Positions 22,169-31,621 of a DNA stretch of 31,621 nt are shown here, one piece after another; position 1 is the first letter of the stretch, and every line of letters begins with the position of its first letter. Made by a program: the position numbers and the translations under genes. Location of the stretch: NCBI GenBank assembly GCA_001179505.1, contig CDMY01000393.1, forward strand, positions 2,993-34,613, given 5' to 3'. This DNA comes from Vitrella brassicaformis. Taxonomy: Eukaryota; Sar; Vitrellaceae. The notes beneath the pieces are model-generated. The model saw only the letters and a list, made by a program, of their open reading frames with translations, was not told the DNA's origin and did not search any database.

Positions 22169-22671
22169 ACACACACACACTCACACACACACACATCACA
22201 CACAAATACTCTCTGAGTTTGCTGTCTCTCAATTGTGTATTGCTAGTCACAAGCATTGAATGGACCTCGGCTCCCGCCGAACAAAGTGCACACATACGGA
22301 ATGGATGGCTGGGCCATTGATGCGATTTGTTAATCGTGGCGCTGGGAGCCTGGACGGGCGACAGACACCGGCAGCGTCCAGCCAATCTGCACACAGACAG
22401 AGAGACAGAGAGACAGAGAGACAGACAGACAGACAGAGGGAAGGGTGGGCGTATGTGCGTGGATGCCCCACCCACACATCCGTGCAGGTACCCGCGCCCG
22501 GCAACGTCTTCTGTTCGGTGTGCGATGCAGTGAGCACAATCGCCATCAGACATAAAATGTAGGCAGCAATCTTCTGTCTGTCTGTCTGTCGGGCCCCTCG
22601 CACCACCTGCACCATAGACAAAAGACACATCACACAACAATAGCATATGTGTTATTGGCTGACTCACTCAC
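22169..22671. repeat. Low-complexity region: (AC)n, (AGAC)n, no clear gene
   Basis: (AC)n lies at 22169-22203 and an ACAG/AGAG run at 22393-22440, with a matching CTGT run at 22573-22590. A minus-strand frame at about 22550-22620 (AAYILCLMAIV) could be a coding exon joined to the gene on its right, but its acceptor and frame cannot be decided. Confidence 0.5.
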
Positions 22672-23958
22672 TTGCTGTTCGATGGTGGGGATGCGGTCCG
22701 GCCGGCGATCCGGGGGTGGGGATGCGATTACCCTTCCACGTGTGACACTCTTTGAAGTAATCCAGATCCGCCTGATCGATGACGGACGAGGAAGGGAAGA
22801 GCGCCGAGACCACAAGGGGGGAAGGTGGAACCATACATCCGAAAACACACCACAGCACAGCAGCAGAGGGGAAAAAGTGCAGTGAGTACACACCACATCC
22901 GGCGCAGCTTCACGACGGACCTGCACCCATCACACAACGGACAGAGATCACACGGATGAGATGTGACATCCCCGTCTGTGTGTGTGTGCATGTGTGTGTG
23001 TGTGATGGACATACTTGAAGTACAACTGCACGAGCTTCTCCCACTCCTCCTGAAGGACCGCCTTCATCTGCGACACACACACACCAACCACAGCGCCACA
23101 CAATGACGAGTGAGCCCAGCAGCTGCGGCTGTCTGTCCTTCCTTCCATCATGTGTGTATGTAATGGGATGGTTCGTGTGTAAATATACACGCACCGCATC
23201 TCCTCTCCTACTCCGATGTAAGAACGTGGTGTGTGTGTGTGCCGTACCTGGTCTTCAGTGCGGGGGCGATCACCGCGCTGGTCGCACTTGAAGTAGTCGA
23301 AATCCTCCTAATCGATGACGGACGAGGATGGGGTAAGGAAGGTGGAAGCGTACATGCGAAAACGCAGCACAGCTACCGTGCTACTGTTCTACGGCGGCCA
23401 TGACTAATGCCTCCCTCCCAACCTCACTACCCGTCTCCCTGCCTGTCTGCCTGGCTGACCGCCCTCCGTCACTCACTCACCTCGTCCTGTGAGACGGGAT
23501 GGGGCTCCTTGAGGTCCTTGCGCAGCCGCTGCTCGATACTACGGCGGTAGGCGGTGCCGGGAGCCAGGTAGGCCGGCGGGATCTCTTCCGGCAGGTCGAG
23601 CGGCAGCAGACGGGCGAGCTGCAGCACCTCCGTCATCCTGATTGATAGATGCCAGCCAACGATATGCGCAGCCAGGAGGCAGAGAGGGAGGGGAGGATAG
23701 TGTGTGTGTGAAAGGTAGGTGTCTGTGTCTGTGTCGACCGACCGTGTGGCTTGAGGTTTGGTTTCCTTGGGGTTGGCGACGAGGCAGTCGATGGTGGGGA
23801 TGCCGTGAGGCTGCGTGCCGTCCCCCTGCACCGGGGCACGCAGGTCACGCGACACACAAGACAGCCAGACCTGTTGACAGCTCGACTGCGCTATTCCTCG
23901 CCGGCTTGTTACTCACCTGTCGGCGTCTGTGTCGCCTGATGGCCCGGTTCTCCACAGA
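22672..23958 (-). CDS. Unrecognised multi-exon gene with a duplicated exon
   Basis: Proposed minus-strand exons: 23958-23917, 23825-23743, 23637-23481, 23307-23248, 23067-23015, 22920-22894, 22771-22672. The central ones have good GT-AG sites and agreeing phases. They read GDGTQPHGIPTIDCLVANPK, then MTEVLQLARLLPLDLPEEIP, then EDFDYFKCDQRGDRPRTEDQ, then MKAVLQEEWEKLVQLYF. I do not recognise the family. The last exon resembles 23307-23248 at the DNA level, including the adjoining intron. In the chained frame, however, it reads RIPTIEQQ at its end and not the DLDYFKE of the duplicated exon. One part is therefore decayed or one junction is wrong. No start codon is certain; the gene may begin upstream of 23958. 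At its 3' side a GTGAGT donor at 22671 suggests a further exon. Confidence 0.45.
22750..22862 (-). repeat. Segmental duplicate of 23287-23376 (exon plus intron)
   Basis: Both segments share, on the plus strand, TTGAAGTA, then AT-x-GATGACGGACGAGGA, AAGGTGGAA, a CGAAAAC block and a CACAGC block. Because the match extends past the exon edge into the intron, it is a duplication of genomic DNA. Confidence 0.65.
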
Positions 23959-25575
23959 CTGAGTGAGACAGCCAGCCAGAGCCAGCAATGATCAACAAAC
24001 ACACCTTTGCGAAAGCCCCTTCAGCGTGTCTTACGCCTGGTGCAGCCGTGGTGAGAGGGCGCTGGCCGTGACAGAGGACAATCTGATGTAGGCACACACA
24101 ACGCACAGTCGCATCAGTCGGATGGATGGCTGGGTCGTTCGTTGCTTCTTAGATTATGTGACCGAGTCGTAGTGCAGGCCGCTGAGGTGTGAGAGCCGCA
24201 TTGGGTGGGGACTGCAGGCGCTGCCCGTCTGGTGACGCAACTCTGAAAGGACAGCGCAGCGACAGAGGGCGGCGGGCACATGACATGGATGCATCTGTGA
24301 ACGTGTGTGTGTTTTGCTGTCTAGGTGTCAATCAAGGTGGCTACGGTACCGCTGATGGATGCGTCGTATATTTCTATTCTGCGGTCGGGCTTCACAGACC
24401 GTATCTTGAGGCCACAGGCCGCCAGATGGCTCCTCAAACCCAAGTTGGTGGAACCATCAGGCGGGCAGGAAGTGGCTGAGGGTGACGGCGGCGGGTGGGG
24501 CTCCGGCGGCCCTTGCTCTTCTGGGCGTGCTTAGTCTTACCCATTTGCCACAAAGCTGGCGGATCTGCAGCAGCGGTTTCAAAGATCCACTCCCGCCAGG
24601 ACGCCTATTCTTCTTGCTACCGCCCTTCCCTCCCCCGCCCAAGGGTTCTTGACGTAACGGAAAGCGACACTGCTCTTCTTGGCGTGCTTGCTCTTGCCCG
24701 GTCGCCAAAGGTCGTTTGTTGGTTTGTTCGTTCCTCGATGAGGTGTGGGTGAAATGAGATGCAATGGGAGAATCTGCCGCTTAAAGAATAAATATCGTCT
24801 GGAGACAGAGGATATATTTTCGACACACCAGAATTTACAGAAAGAACAAGAGGGGGGTGCTTCCCACCTCTTTCCCCGGCAGATGCAAATGGGGGAAATG
24901 GGCATGGCGATGGAGGCAGCTCGAGGACGAACGAAAGAAAATGTGGCGGGCAGCCCCGACATCCATGCAGGCAGCCCGAAGGCTGCACAGCCCACGACAC
25001 GTGTGCCTCAGGCAACGCTCCTGCTGGAACGAAAGATGCCATGCCCTCACACTTTTGCAATGATGTATCACACATACACACACACTTTTATTTGTGTCTT
25101 GCACACAGAAGGACTTGAGCCAACCAGGACGAGAATCCACCCACGGATAGGCACTTTGCAAAGCAACACTGACTCCATCTCACTCAGGAACGCAGCCAAG
25201 TACCAGCCATACAGTCCGCGGATCGCATTCATTGCTGCATTCTGGAAAGATGCGCTAGAAACCGTCAATCCATCCATCACGCAAACACTGCTTCCTTCGG
25301 ATGGGATGATGCACTGCACGGTGGCCAAGTAAGTTGTTCCATCCATCCACAAGACACACGGCGTCCCGTCCACCGTCCGCCTGTCTGTCCCTCGATGGAT
25401 CCGATCCATGCACACACCTGTCTATCTGCTTCATTTCTTCCGCCTCGAAGGGGTCCCTCGCGCCTCCGCCGCTTGACGCCTCGTCGTCGGACCCCTCGGC
25501 TGCGGGGCTGACGCACGGGGACTCTCGCCATCATCCTGCACTCACAGACACCCCACACCCCCACACCCCACAATA
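23959..25575. other. Mostly non-coding region with decayed coding-like fragments
   Basis: About 1.6 kb without a supportable complete gene. A plus-strand frame at 24328-24534 follows a good acceptor (TTGCTGTCTAG) and reads SIKVATVPLMDASYISILRS, but has no partner exon or start. A plus-strand open frame at 24745-25332 has no domain. Lys-rich duplicated motifs near 24518-24699 are listed separately. The right end is the 3' flank of the F-box/LRR gene. Confidence 0.4.
24518..24699 (-). pseudogene. Two diverged copies of a short Lys-rich coding motif
   Basis: On the minus strand 24699-24675 reads GKSKHAKK, continuing SSVAFRYVKNP, without an ATG. 24545-24518 reads MGKTKHAQKSKG and then an Arg/Pro-rich tail with a stop. 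The two DNA blocks are 157 bp apart and align base by base. In the first copy the later Gly/Lys-rich part (GGGGKGGSKKNRRPGGSG) is in another frame. This looks like remnants of a small basic protein gene. The family is not recognised. Confidence 0.3.
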
Positions 25576-28500
25576 TCATGCACCGCGCAGCCCATCCCAT
25601 TCTCCCTCCCATACCGCGTTGGCAGCAGCAGCAGATGCCCGTGTCCTGCGTCCTGCGTGAGGCTGTGACGGCTGAGGCTGTGCGCCCTCGTCGCTCGCAG
25701 CAGGCTGTGAAGCGATCGCGACAGCCGCCGGTCCTGCCGCTGCAGCGGCATGCTGCTGAGCTGATGCCGTCGAGCTAGCTGCGGCTGCGGCCGACTGTGT
25801 CGCGGCTGATCCAGCAGTGACGCTCGCACCGGTGGCGGGGCCACCACCAGGGCCCTTGCCGGTAGCCGTCATGGCGGGAAACGTCGGCGGCCGGACTGCA
25901 CGAACCTCTGGAGGTCGAGGGGCCATCGGCATGGCATAGGGCACAGCAGGCGCCCGTGGTGCTGATGGAATAGAGTATAGAAGGCGGCTTGGCGGCATCG
26001 GGGGGAAGGGGGGCGGGTGGGCCACGGGCCCACGAGGACGGGTCGGCTGGGCTCCTGCCGATGGGGCGTTGGGCTCGCTCTTGACATCTGCCGCCTGGGC
26101 CACCGATGCACCACCGTCTGGGGGTGTCGCCACTCCACCGGCGCTTCTGGGCTGGGATGTGACCCCCGACACACTCGGTGTCACGGCATTGGCAGTCGCC
26201 CCCTGCACCTGCCCAAGCCCTGGCGCCTCAGGCGCTGGTCTCGATGCGACGGGCGGGGCAGTGGCCGGTATGGCGTGCATCGGCTGGTAGAAGCCATGCT
26301 GGATCGGGCCAGCACCAGCTGTCATGCCACGCTGAGCTGCAGCACCAGCAGTGGGACCCACACCCACTGGCGCTGGCCGGGTAGCGAGACCGAAGCCCAT
26401 AGGGAAGGTCGGTGCGAAGGGCGCCCCGGGTTGATAGAAGGCGGGAGCCATGGGCTGGAACATGCCCACGCCAGCCTGGCCCGCAAACATGGGAGGGGCG
26501 GCGGGGGGGCGAGGGGCCGCTGCAGCGACGGAGACGCTGGTGGTCGCAGGGGCTCGCTCCTCCTTGATCAATGGGGCTGTCGCCGGTGCAGTGATGCCGC
26601 TGGATGCCGCACCGACAGCTGAACCGCTGATGGCCCCTGCCTGCCCTGCTGCTGCGGGTGTCTGCGACGACGTCACGGCTGCAATCGACGCTCCTTGTGT
26701 GGTAGGTAGCAGTGGTGCTTGTGGGGGTTCCAGTGGGCCGGCAGCTTTTGGCCGGATGGTCTCTGTCTTGACCCCGGTGGCCGCGGCTGCTGCCGCCTTC
26801 ATGGCGTCCATCTCCACACGGAAGTTCTGCTGGAACTGATTCACGGGCTGTGCCGACTGCATATAGTTGCCCAGCCAGGGGGCGACGGGCGCGGGTCGCG
26901 CCGCACCAGCAGCATGCACGCCCGTCGGCTGTGAGAGCGAAGCGAAGCCAGTGCCGGGCGAGCCGCGACCGGCGGCCATTTGCACCCCCTGAGGGAACTG
27001 AGGTGTCGGCGGCCGTGCAGGCAGCTGTGGAGTCGACAGGCTGACCGGCTGTGTGCCGCTGGGTGCGCTGACTGCAGCCGGAGGGGCGACTGCCGCAGCA
27101 GCAGCAGGAGGGGGGCGTACAGGTTGCTGTGGGGGCGGGATAGTGGGCGCCCGTTGAGCGAATGGTGCTGGGGGCGGTCGTGTGGCTGTGGGTGAGGAGA
27201 TTGGCGGGGGAGACGAGTCACGGGGGAACGATGTCGCTGACATGGGAGGGCAGACAGACAGACAGACAGACAGGATGTGGCAGGATCGTGTCCACATGTG
27301 TGTGATGTGTGTGTGTGCTCACATTTGTATGGGTGGAAGGAGAATGGAGGCGCCAACAACGGAGGCCGGCCACGATGCTTTCGCTGATGGAAGGCACAAA
27401 CAAAGCCAAAGCGACCATTATGACCCACAGAGACACGTGAGTGTCCCTCCCACGAGTGCTCGTGCAGTGAGTGCATCGATGTCCTCCCTCACCTTGAACT
27501 TCTGGCTGAGGACGAACTCTGCGTCTCGCAGTTCCTTTTGGCTGATGCGGTTGCCGTAGAGGTGCAGGAACTGCACCTTGCTCTCCTCATTGTCTCTAAG
27601 CGCCGAACACAGACGGTCACCCGCACCGGACTTCTGATAGATAAACGAAGCGCAGCCAGCAAGTCACCCAAACAGACAGAATCAATCAGTCGAGCCATGC
27701 CATGTGCATGGGTAAAGGTATAGCCAGGCGTGTGGCGTACGTTGGCTCCGCCGCTCCACGAGATTCTGTTCCAGTAGAGGTCGAGCACCACGAGGGTCTT
27801 GTTCTTGCCCAGCGCAACGGCGAGGTCACAGCCACCTGCACACACAGAGACAAACGGAGACAAAGAACCGACACGTCACGCCCACTCATCCATGCACGAC
27901 TCGCTCTGTCTCTTGTCCTTCTGGGCATGTGTGTGACTGACCTTGGTCCTTTATGTCGTTGAATTTGAGTGAGAGGCTCTGCAGTGTAGAGTTGGCTTCC
28001 AGCCCGCTCGCCACCGACGTGGCCCCCGAGTCGCCCAGACCACAGTTGCTCAGATCCAGCATCTGCACGTCAACGAGCAGATGCGTTGTGCGGGAATGCG
28101 GGAGACACGATTCGTTGGCCTGGCTGCTTACGGTGAGTGTCTTGTTTTCCCTGATGAGTTTGGCCAGGACGGCGTTGACGTGGCCGTTGGCTTTGTCCAG
28201 CAACTGGTTCTCCTGCAGTTAGTGTCACACACATGTGCAGTGCAGGGCAGTGCAGTGCAGGCCAGACTATCACTGTGAGTGAGTGTATTGGTTCGTCTGG
28301 TCTGTGTGTGGTGTTCCTTCTATCTGACGTACGTACCTGCATTTGGAGCGACCTGAGGTGGGTGTTGTGCACGAGGGCGCCCAGGATGCCCGTGGACGCC
28401 TTGAGGCTGAATTTGCAGTCGTTGAGGTTGAGTGACTGGAGGAAGGGCCCCTCCGTCGTCCTCAGCAGACCCTCCAGCGCCACACCCACTGAGTCATTGA

Positions 28501-28734
28501 AGACGTTGTCCTGATGGATTCATTGATTGGGCAGACAGTCACGTCACGCACGGATGCCTCGACATGGCCGTGATTCACGTCATTTGATTGATGTCAGTCA
28601 GTGACTTACGGCGAGGTTGAGATCGACGAGGTTCTTGGCCGTCTTGGGCGTCAGGTGTTGGACCAGCACACGACCACCACTCAAACTCATGAGCACACTG
28701 CAGGCAGTGAGCAACACATGACATCAATGAAGGC

Positions 28735-28765
<31 letters not shown>

Positions 28766-29796
28766 TGACATGCCCACAGAAAGGTGGCATGGCATGGCGG
28801 GGTGGGGTGCTCATACACAACAGACAGACAGACGCGTTCGTCTGTCCTCACCTCGCGAGCCCGAGTGTCTTGAGCTTGGGCAGATCCTTCAACGTCATGA
28901 TCAGCAAGGCGATGCCACTGTCACCCAACCGGTTCCTGCCATGCCAGCGGGAGGGACACAAACCAACAAACCAACACACCAACACACACACTCTTCATCC
29001 CATCCTCGTATGTATTAGCCCTCTCCCTGCCTGTCACTCGGTCGCTCGCTGACCTGGAGACGTCGAGTGTGACGATGCCGTGCATGTGGAGATGGAAGCC
29101 CCGCAGCAGCTTCCACGAGTAGACGTGCGGGCAGTATAGGCCGACCACCATCCTACCCAGACCGCTGTCACCCCCCTTCTCCACCCCGCCAGCGCCGCCA
29201 TCGCTGCCCGTGGCGCTGCTCGAACCCCTCACTATCGGCGAGTGTGTGTGCCTCGGCGTGGCGCCGCCGCCCGCCTGAAGCGTCAGGCTGAGAGACCGGT
29301 GAAGAGGCTCCGGCTCTGGCGGGTGGTCCACCTGCATCACTGACGACGACGAACGGACCACTGAACAGAACACAACACACAGCACCAGACAGACAATCAT
29401 CTTCCATCCATCCATCTATCTCAGGTCATGCTCACGTGCTTCCTCAGGCGGCAGGTGTGTATGCGAGACGGTCTGCAGTGCGTCCCTCACGCCGGTGGAG
29501 GCCAGGCGGAAGCGCAGCACGTCCTCGCTCCCCAGAGACGACACGACCAGCCACACGGTGTCCCTCGCCAGACACTTGATGTGGTCACCGCCCTTCGTGA
29601 CCTCCCTCATAGCCCGGCTCGTCCCTTTGCTCTTGAGCCGCTCCATCTCTGCTGCCGTGGCCCGACGCGAATACCGGTACCCCACTGAGTCTCCGGTGCC
29701 GCCTGTTGTGGCCGTGGCTGCTGGTGCGTCACATTGTGCTGATGGCTGCGGGTCATCGGGTGCGAATCGATAGGCCCAGTGGGATGACGGCCACAT
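25576..29796 (-). CDS. F-box-like/LRR protein with AT-hook-like motif and Pro/Ala-rich tail (11 exons, 1057 aa)
   Basis: Minus-strand exons: 29796-29436, 29360-29054, 28935-28852, 28697-28610, 28510-28337, 28212-28132, 28062-27942, 27835-27741, 27633-27493, 27383-27323, 27236-25576; all GT-AG, phases agree (3174 nt). Residues 79-106 (DTVWLVVSSLGSEDVLRFRL, then ASTGVRDAL) resemble an F-box. Residues about 215-484 are ribonuclease-inhibitor-type leucine-rich repeats, for example LDVSRNRLGDSGIALL, LDLSNCGLGDSGATSVASGL, LKFNDIKDQGGCDLAVAL and LDLYWNRISWSG. Residues 485-504 contain RKHRGRPP, an AT-hook core. The tail (505-1057) is Pro/Ala/Gly-rich, with VKTE (about 660), IKEE (about 728) and VKSE (about 889), each a sumoylation consensus. 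F-box/LRR proteins recruit substrates to SCF ubiquitin ligases. The tail and AT-hook suggest chromatin or nuclear work, which is inference. The start is the first ATG in a frame open further upstream. Confidence 0.82.
27249..27274. repeat. (ACAG)n run beside the acceptor of the last F-box/LRR intron
   Basis: Six ACAG units on the plus strand (CTGT on the sense strand of the gene) lie just upstream of the acceptor at 27237. They provide part of its pyrimidine-rich tract. Confidence 0.8.
28733..28768. repeat. (ACACAT)n microsatellite in an F-box/LRR intron
   Basis: Hexanucleotide-like ACACAT/ATACAC units in the intron between exons 28935-28852 and 28697-28610. Confidence 0.75.
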
Positions 29797-30120
29797 GATT
29801 GATGAGAGGGATGGTGGATGAGTCAGTCGTCCGTCACGATGCTCTTCGGAACCAGATGATGACGAGATCACAAGACATCCGAGTCAACGAGAGCCTTGCG
29901 TCAGGAGCGCGAGAGATGAGCCTCAAACTTCAAGCTCGCAAATGTCAACCGATCTTCCGCGAACACCTTCTTGGAACACCAGCTGTGAGCCAAGGCATCA
30001 CAAGATGACCGACATCTGCCATTTCTTTCGCGAATCGCAACGGTATGAATGATGATGCTGTCTGCAGAGATGTCATGAGGAGCTAATGAGGAGCGGCATC
30101 GCTTGACGGGATGAGACCTC
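29797..30120. promoter_or_regulatory. Divergent intergenic region between F-box/LRR and LAGLIDADG-like genes
   Basis: About 324 bp separate two start codons pointing away from each other, so the region holds both 5' UTRs and promoters. I see no named motif. The minus-strand frame stays open beyond the chosen F-box gene start but lacks an ATG. Confidence 0.45.
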
Positions 30121-31621
30121 ATGTTCGTCCGCCTGCTCATGCTCTTCCTCGGCTGCTCAAACAGCTGTCGTGAAGGCCTCAGCACTGCACCTGCCCTGCA
30201 TCGGACGCTCGTGTTCATCGCGCTTCCCGCTACTGATCTGAAGCCCTATCGGCCTGTCCTGCGTTCGCACTGTCCCGCCATGGAGATGAAAGCCATATCC
30301 CCTCCCACCACTGCAGAGAAACCCCGAACAACGCGGTCAAGGCGCTCTCGTAGGTCCCGAGAGCCCATCACGGTGCCTGCCTTCGAAGAATTCGACTCCG
30401 ATATTGTTCGCTCGATGTGCGAGCGGGAGCTGAGATGGTCGCCGGGGAAGCATCTGTTCCGCCAACATCGGCAGATCGACGCCTGGTATGACGGGATGGT
30501 GGCCACAGTGGGGGAGGAGTATGTTGAGTTCCTGGTTGGGCTGCTGGTGGCTGCGGGGAGTGCCGATATAGAGGGCGGTACGCGTGAGGGTGGCGGGGCA
30601 TCGCTGCGTTATCAGCTGGAGCTGCGGACGCACCAGCTGGACCTGTTGCTGTTCGTCCAGTGGGCGCTGGGGTGCGGGGTGCTGAGGGCAAAGAGGTGGC
30701 ACGGCAAGACCAGGCAACCTGTCGCTTACTCACTCCAGTTCCGCGACAGAGACTCCATCCTTAAACTCGCAAGGCTCTTCTCAGGTATGTGGTGTGTTGA
30801 GTAGAGAGAAAAGATACGACTGCAGCATGCTGCATGACTCTCTCTCGGCTCTTGTTTGTGTGCTCTCTCTCTCTCTCTCTGTGTGTGTGTGTTGTGTGCA
30901 GGTCGTGTGTGCAATCCCATGGCGCAGCGTCGGTTATCTGAGTGGCTGCAGATCGCCAATCTCCGCTTTGATGGCTTCTGGTTCGATCCCCTTTTCCCCG
31001 CCCCCGAGGAGACCCCGCCCGCACAGCTGGCCGGCTTCCTCGAGATCGTCGGCATCTTCACCGCTCGCATCTTTGAGGTCAAGAAGAAGAGGTCATTATC
31101 TGACGGCAGCAGCACCGCCACCGATGACAGTGGAGATGGCAATCCTCCACGAGCGTCGACAGCCCCCGGCATCCACCTAATGTTCCGGTCGCGCACTTGT
31201 AATGCCACGCTCTCTTCCTACCTCAAGACGATGGTCCAAGGTGGGCAGATCCTCCCTGACGGCTCTTACGCGTGGAAGGGCCGCCATCCGAGTGACTTCA
31301 AGCCCCTCCTCACCCGGCTGGACCGCACCCCGCCGCTGTCAATGGTGCGGCGAAGATCTGTCGGCAAGTGGCGACGGCTACTAAGCAAAATGGGCGATGA
31401 GGAGAGCCTCAAAGCGTATGCGAGGCGCATCAATGACCACGTCGACCGGTGCTATGCGCACAGGCGGCAGGGGCTGCCCGGGAAGTTTGTCTATCGGCCG
31501 CCGGGCAAGGCGAGATCCAGTGACTTCCTCAGTGAGGAGTATCTTGGTGCTTATCGGTTGCACGGCCACTGGCGCGCGATGCTGTCCAGGTGGCGGAGGA
31601 GTGGGCGGGGGGAGGGGGAGG
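30121..31621 (+). CDS. Double LAGLIDADG-like protein, motif acids missing; runs off right edge
   Basis: Exon 1 is 30121-30784 (phase 1) and exon 2 starts at 30902 and is open to the window end, giving at least 461 aa. The N-terminus (MFVRLLMLFLGC) is hydrophobic like a signal peptide, followed by a Ser/Arg-rich stretch. Residues 138-146 (LVGLLVAAG), then YQLELRTHQLDLLLFVQWAL, GCGVL, VAYSLQFRDRDSILKLARLF and RRLSEWLQI, follow the order of a LAGLIDADG domain: motif helix, strands, the GCG turn, closing helices. A second unit has LAGFLEIVG at 264-272, then IHLMFRSRTCNATLSSYL and GSYAWKGRHPSDFKPLLTRL. In active enzymes position 8 of each motif is acidic; here it is Ala145 and Val271. A nuclease role is thus unlikely. 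RNA binding or intron splicing, as in plant OTP51, is a possible domesticated role. Organelle targeting is inferred. An alternative start is Met54. Confidence 0.65.
30867..30892. repeat. (CT)n(GT)n run in the LAGLIDADG-like gene intron
   Basis: A CT run followed by a GT run directly precedes the acceptor at 30901, serving as a pyrimidine-rich tract. Confidence 0.8.

Noticed and set aside
22169-22440. Regular short repeats suggesting an array such as CRISPR
   Set aside because: They are simple AC and AGAC microsatellites without unique spacers, in a eukaryotic genome.
25108-25190. tRNA-like stretch with a T-arm-like sequence (GGCTCAAGTCC on the minus strand)
   Set aside because: The arms do not pair into a cloverleaf and no acceptor stem closes; considered chance resemblance.
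24745-25332. 195-codon plus-strand open frame
   Set aside because: Low-complexity and Met/Thr/His-rich in parts (TYTHTF), no domain, and no supporting exon on either side; not enough to call a gene.

Overview
This is a nuclear window from an intron-rich, fairly GC-rich eukaryote. Reading the open frames through canonical GT-AG junctions with consistent phases gives multi-exon genes with mostly short introns (about 60-130 nt). Many introns carry CTGT/ACAG or GATG tetranucleotide runs. The genome style, a tandem-CCCH protein and a plant/protist-like gene mix suggest a chromerid-type alveolate alga such as Vitrella. That assignment is inference from style, not from a marker gene. There are no bacterial operons, CRISPR arrays, rRNA genes or convincing tRNA genes.

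Layout. (1) 1-663, minus: 5' part of a CCCH zinc-finger (RNA-binding type) gene that runs off the left edge. (2) 911-9699, plus: an 18-exon gene for a 2467-aa HEATR5/Laa1-type HEAT-repeat protein, divergent from gene 1 across about 250 bp. (3) 9700-12306: gene-poor, with degenerate repeats. (4) 12307-14666, plus: a 7-exon gene for a 602-aa protein starting MGCCC, a dual-acylation membrane anchor, with a coiled coil and an unrecognised C-terminal domain. (5) 15600-16257: unresolved Cys-rich open frames. (6) 16760-22170, minus: two tandem copies of a NYN (LabA/DUF88-like, PIN-fold) nuclease-like gene. They lie about 3.5 kb apart, with a unique repeat-rich upstream coding block between them. One copy carries a one-base loss in an upstream exon, and a short inverted segment marks the edge of the duplication. 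(7) 22672-23958, minus: an unrecognised multi-exon gene with a duplicated exon. (8) 24000-25575: mostly non-coding, with decayed Lys-rich coding repeats. (9) 25576-29796, minus: an 11-exon gene for a 1057-aa protein with an F-box-like segment, ribonuclease-inhibitor-type LRRs, an AT-hook-like motif and a long Pro/Ala-rich tail with three sumoylation consensus sites. (10) 30121 to the right edge, plus: a two-exon (or more) gene for a protein with two LAGLIDADG-type motifs that both lack the usual catalytic acidic residue, behind a signal-peptide-like N-terminus.

The genes look functionally independent, as expected in eukaryotes: membrane traffic (HEATR5), RNA binding or processing (CCCH, NYN), ubiquitin-linked recognition (F-box/LRR), and a probable domesticated homing-endonuclease fold. 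The most notable items are the LAGLIDADG-like gene, the rearranged NYN duplication and the composite F-box/LRR/AT-hook gene. All exon models were made by eye; transcripts would be needed to confirm them.
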